Part shown: positions 33,639 through 36,322 of the stretch, one piece after another
Layout: every line of letters begins with the position of its first letter
Numbering within the stretch: position 1 is the stretch's first letter
Origin: an uncultured Pirellula sp.
GTDB lineage: Bacteria > Planctomycetota > Planctomycetia > Pirellulales > Pirellulaceae
Direction: 5' to 3'
NCBI GenBank assembly: GCA_903892355.1
Contig: CAITIE010000018.1
Span: 1 to 36,322, forward strand
Length of the DNA stretch: 36,322 nucleotides
Notes under the pieces: generated by a model
Told to the model about the DNA's origin: nothing
The model's input: only the letters and a program-made list of their open reading frames with translations
Database searches by the model: none
Position numbers and translations under genes: made by a program

Positions 33639-35259
33639 AATCGCGATCGTGGTACGAGTGGTTTCGTTCGGCCTCATCAATCCGACTTTGCAAGTCCGCC
33701 GATCTTGATACCAATCCATGGTAGCGATCAGCGAGTGATTGCAGGATCGCCTTAAGTTGTATTGCCGATTGTTTCCGTTGCCCGTATTCGCTTCGCCGGT
33801 AATTTGCAAAGGATTCATTGAGACTCTTGATTTCAACGCTGGACGCTTCGGATTCCCCTAGTAACGATACGATCTCGGCAACCATAAAAGCCATCTGAAG
33901 ATGTCTTGACGTGTCCCCTGGAAGTGGATCGTCGCTTTGGATACCAGTCCATGCAGACGCGAAGGGATCTTCGGTATCACCATGGGCTTCGCACTCGGCC
34001 CTCTTACGATCCATTTCGGCACTGAAGTCCGCATAATCCTGCTGTTGCTTTTCCCATCCTTCGCGTGTCTCAATCATCGAAAAAGCGAACTCGTCATCCA
34101 ACTCTAAATGGTGTCCATCGATGCTAGTGAAACCGATGCCGAAGGAACCGTCCGCCATCATTTCGCATATCGGACAATCGCAATCGGTAAAGTGTTTCTC
34201 GTCGTGCACGTTCTCGATCCCATGGATTGCGATGCCCGTACCTCGTGGCACTCGTCGGCGACCACACTCGATGATAAAACTGGGTGGGGAGCCTCCTTCG
34301 AAAGAATTGTGCAGCCATTCGTCTCTGATGTTCCGTAAAAATGTGGCAAGCTGCGTTGATGAATGCGTTGCCTTAGCATGTTCCAATTTTCTATCTGCGC
34401 TTGCGCACCAGAACCAACTCGCTTCGATAACCTTGCGGCACAGATCGAAATAAAGGCACATCTCTTGACTCCCCATAGGCGCTGTGGGGAAATCGGACCA
34501 GTCATTAGGAATGGCGGACACGGACTCGCCGTCCATCAACCGAAGTCGCTGTCCCCAGGTGACTCGGTCGCTCCACTCGATTGCCCCGTGCAACAACTGC
34601 CGAGGCATTAGCCCACCTAAGTCGTCTCGCGGAGTCATCAGCCAATCGCGATGCACTTGAATCGTGAATGGGTAACGTGCATGCTCTTGATCTATACCAT
34701 CGCTGTTCTTCCATTCTTCACTGACGACGACCGCGAGCACCCTCGCGGCGATGTCTTCGAGAAGAGCATCACCATACAGCACATCGCGATCGACTATCGG
34801 CTTGTTGATTGGCGATTGACGTGGCTGGTTAACGGCGTCGGGTGTGGCACTTACATGAAGTTCCCACCAAGGGGGTAAATGAATGCTCAACGGGCAGTGA
34901 TGGTCGCCTAAATCATCGACTTCCATCGCAAATACGACATCGCGCTCGACTGGTAGGAACAGACTACCGCTGAAGACGCGTTTGTTTGGAAAATCGATCG
35001 CAACCCAAGCTTCCGATTCTTCGAGCGCTCTCATCGCTCGGTCACGATCGGTCGCCTCGAACGGCAACCTATCGATGGACTCGCAGACCGCCCGTGTTTG
35101 GTATCGGGGCCAAATGCTCGTCGCCTCAGCCCAATTCGCAGGATCATCAGAAACCAAAGCGATCAGCGTTTGGGCTGTATCGACGCTCAGATCATTCGCG
35201 ATCAGCATGCATGAGAAATCGATGAGGACTACCGTCACTGAATCGTTATTCTCTTCCAT
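33622..35259 (-). CDS. Large protein of unknown function with a Cys cluster
   Basis: A 545-residue protein, no signal peptide or membrane segment. I do not recognise a family. A short Cys-rich motif, DCDCPICEMM, lies at about residues 359-368 after two His, and could bind zinc. The C-terminal part (from about 430) is rich in charged and coiled-coil-like residues. ATG at 35259 has GAGAAG 8 bases upstream and is preferred over the ATG at 35310. The TGA stop is inside repeat copy 2, so the last few residues (SDLPF) are coded by element sequence. Whether the original C-terminus was longer is unknown. Confidence 0.72.
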   Translation of the reverse strand: MEENNDSVTVVLIDFSCMLIANDLSVDTAQTLIALVSDDPANWAEATSIWPRYQTRAVCESIDRLPFEATDRDRAMRALEESEAWVAIDFPNKRVFSGSLFLPVERDVVFAMEVDDLGDHHCPLSIHLPPWWELHVSATPDAVNQPRQSPINKPIVDRDVLYGDALLEDIAARVLAVVVSEEWKNSDGIDQEHARYPFTIQVHRDWLMTPRDDLGGLMPRQLLHGAIEWSDRVTWGQRLRLMDGESVSAIPNDWSDFPTAPMGSQEMCLYFDLCRKVIEASWFWCASADRKLEHAKATHSSTQLATFLRNIRDEWLHNSFEGGSPPSFIIECGRRRVPRGTGIAIHGIENVHDEKHFTDCDCPICEMMADGSFGIGFTSIDGHHLELDDEFAFSMIETREGWEKQQQDYADFSAEMDRKRAECEAHGDTEDPFASAWTGIQSDDPLPGDTSRHLQMAFMVAEIVSLLGESEASSVEIKSLNESFANYRRSEYGQRKQSAIQLKAILQSLADRYHGLVSRSADLQSRIDEAERNHSYHDRDSDLPF

Positions 35260-35371
35260 CGTCGTACTTCTCACTTTCTTTGAGACAAACAGGAATTGGA
35301 TCCGACACATCCACCATGGTAGCGGATCGAGCGGCGTTGTCGTGCAACCTTGCCATACGAAGGAAGCAGCC

Positions 35372-35869
35372 CTATTCCCGGGGGGTGGAGCCCAACGGCA
35401 AAATCATGGGGAGTGGCGTTGGACGAGCCCCCAATGCGCCCGAGATGATCTCGAAGGCTTCAAAGCCATTGCGCTGATTGAAATCAACCGCCGCAGGTTT
35501 TGCGTCGACCACCAGCGCAACGCATCCAGTGCGATCGGCCACTTCATGTGCGATTCTAAATACAGCCTTCAAGAGTTGCTTTCCGATTCCTTGGCCTTGA
35601 GATGATGCAGCGACGGCTAATCGTGCGAGTCGCAGCGCCGGTAATGGATAATTTGGCAACCGCTTCCTAATGGTCTTTGGCAGGTCTTTCATTGTGATCG
35701 AAGTTGCCGACATAGTTGCAAACCCGAGTATTTCTGATTGTCGAATCGCGACATAAGTTCTAGTTACGTGCCACCCACGTATCTGAAAACTAGCATCCAA
35801 ATCATGGAGCGTCGACGGTGCGGGTGTTGGGCTAGCAATCGCGAGGGCATACATCCGCCCAAAGGGCAC
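35372..35869 (-). pseudogene. GNAT acetyltransferase, probably 5'-replaced
   Basis: A 165-residue open frame. Its part from TRTYVAIRQSEILGF onward is a GNAT acetyltransferase of the TacT toxin-like type: LPALRLARLAVAASSQGQGIGK (acetyl-CoA loop) and ALVVDAKPAAVDFNQRNGF are clear. The normal N-terminal section with the first helix (FxCGxxxLDxFL..A) is missing, replaced by unrelated residues, and the RHH antitoxin gene that usually precedes it is not seen. The match starts two codons after the GTGCCACCCAC end of a repeat fragment at 35761-35785. The gene therefore looks truncated and joined to new sequence. Whether it is still expressed or active is not known. Confidence 0.65.
35761..35785. mobile_element. 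REP/MITE-like element, left-end fragment (copy 3)
   Basis: TAGTTA-C-GTGCCACCCACGTATCTG matches copy 1 (32391-32415) in 24 of 25 bases, then identity stops. It lies inside the GNAT frame at the start of the recognisable homology. Confidence 0.75.
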
Positions 35870-36054
35870 TGCATCCGATTTACCAACAGTAAAAGACGCC
35901 GGTTCCCGAACTGAACAGGCAAACGCATCCCGATGCGCAGCGCATCACAGGCCTGATTCGATACACCCGCACCTCTCGTCCGCCATCCAGTAACCCAGCA
36001 CAGGGAACGTAACGCTCGTTCCGCCCGCTGGCCTTAACCTGAAGGCTCTACCTA
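35870..36054. other. Short intergenic stretch with a palindrome
   Basis: 185 bases without a gene. GATGCGC-A-GCGCATC at 35932-35946 is a perfect 15-base palindrome with one central base. No RHH antitoxin could be found here. Confidence 0.4.
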
Positions 36055-36322
36055 TTAACCCGCTGCAAAGATTCCACGCACGGCCCGTTGGCCACGTCGC
36101 CAACGGTGCTGATGCTCCTGGGCATGCTGCGCTAACGTCTCTGGCAAACCCGCTGCACTTCCTTGGTAGTACTTCTTAAACTTCCACACCAAGTCAATCC
36201 ACATCGATCCCTCGACCCCCACTCGCTTCAACATCGACTCCACCTCCGGGGTCGCCTCCGGCTTCCCTACACTCGGTCGGTGGCTCCCTGTCCACTTCAG
36301 CAGCGCCAAGTAATCCTTTAAC
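36055..36322 (-). CDS. C-terminal part of a REP-associated-type transposase, cut by the right edge
   Basis: The frame is open from the right window edge to TAA at 36055-36057, so the gene starts outside. The visible end contains YLALLKWTG, then a glycine/proline-poor spacer, LKRVGVEGSMWIDLVWKF and a basic tail. I recall YLELVDWTGR followed by an ILxRLGID..W..LV..F pattern as the C-terminal end of a family of about 320-residue Y1-type transposases related to REP-associated transposases. The catalytic HUH and Tyr part is not in the window. The first in-frame start codon seen (TTG at 36309) is not credible as a true start. Confidence 0.55.
   Translation of the reverse strand, partial: LKDYLALLKWTGSHRPSVGKPEATPEVESMLKRVGVEGSMWIDLVWKFKKYYQGSAAGLPETLAQHAQEHQHRWRRGQRAVRGIFAAG

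Noticed and set aside
35871-36054. RHH antitoxin gene upstream of the GNAT frame
   Set aside because: No open frame with a ribbon-helix-helix pattern was found on the minus strand in this stretch.
1-36322. tRNA, rRNA or riboswitch
   Set aside because: No sequence with a recognisable tRNA, rRNA or riboswitch pattern was found by eye. A covariance-model scan would be decisive.

Overview
The window looks like a chromosomal segment of a planctomycete, probably of the Pirellulales/Rhodopirellula type. I infer this from gene content alone: a DUF1080 lipid/sugar-hydrolase-like protein, a DUF1501 protein, several PQQ-like beta-propellers, a ThuA/discoidin/propeller/cytochrome c fusion, a nine-repeat FG-GAP protein, an SMP-30 lactonase and two PEP-CTERM proteins. 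Genes are loosely packed, on both strands, with long intergenic regions full of short tandem repeats.

Layout. 1-177 is the tail of a protein entering from the left, followed by a PEP-CTERM discoidin-like protein (299-1090), a DUF1080 protein (minus), a membrane-anchored PQQ-like propeller (2448-4262) and a DUF1501 protein (4456-5853). 6056-9792 is a minus-strand set of three genes: alpha/beta hydrolase, adenylate-forming ligase, aldehyde dehydrogenase/acyl-CoA reductase. Their functional classes match LuxD, LuxE and LuxC, the fatty-acid reductase of bioluminescent bacteria, but no luciferase genes are in the window. A membrane-anchored coiled-coil protein (9970-11445, minus) ends at a strong terminator just upstream. 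A secreted PQQ-like propeller (12146-13663), dnaB (14291-15796), class II DAHP synthase (15869-17227) and a YqaJ-type nuclease (17304-17918) run on the plus strand. A small phasin-like protein and the FG-GAP protein are on minus. The latter is divergent from the 1473-residue ThuA/cytochrome c fusion (20757-25178). A DcaP-like porin (25539-27107) is preceded by a five-copy array of dyad sites and converges with a secreted protein of unknown function. A one-module PqiA-like protein, a DUF2007-like protein and an unknown 274-residue protein follow on minus, then the SMP-30 lactonase (31194-32249, plus) and the second PEP-CTERM protein (32667-33368, plus).

The right end (32.4-36.3 kb) is accessory in character. 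Two copies and one fragment of a roughly 140-bp element with GTGCCACCCAC inverted ends are present. One copy supplies the stop codon of a 545-residue unknown gene, and the fragment sits exactly at the point where homology of a GNAT acetyltransferase begins, so that gene looks 5'-replaced. The C-terminal end of a transposase of the kind linked to REP-like repeats leaves the window at the right edge.

Functionally, the exported propellers, lactonase, DUF1080, ThuA/cytochrome c and porin fit a periplasmic or cell-surface sugar oxidation and uptake lifestyle, while dnaB and DAHP synthase are housekeeping. No rRNA, tRNA or CRISPR array was found. All function calls rest on motif recognition by eye, without database searches.
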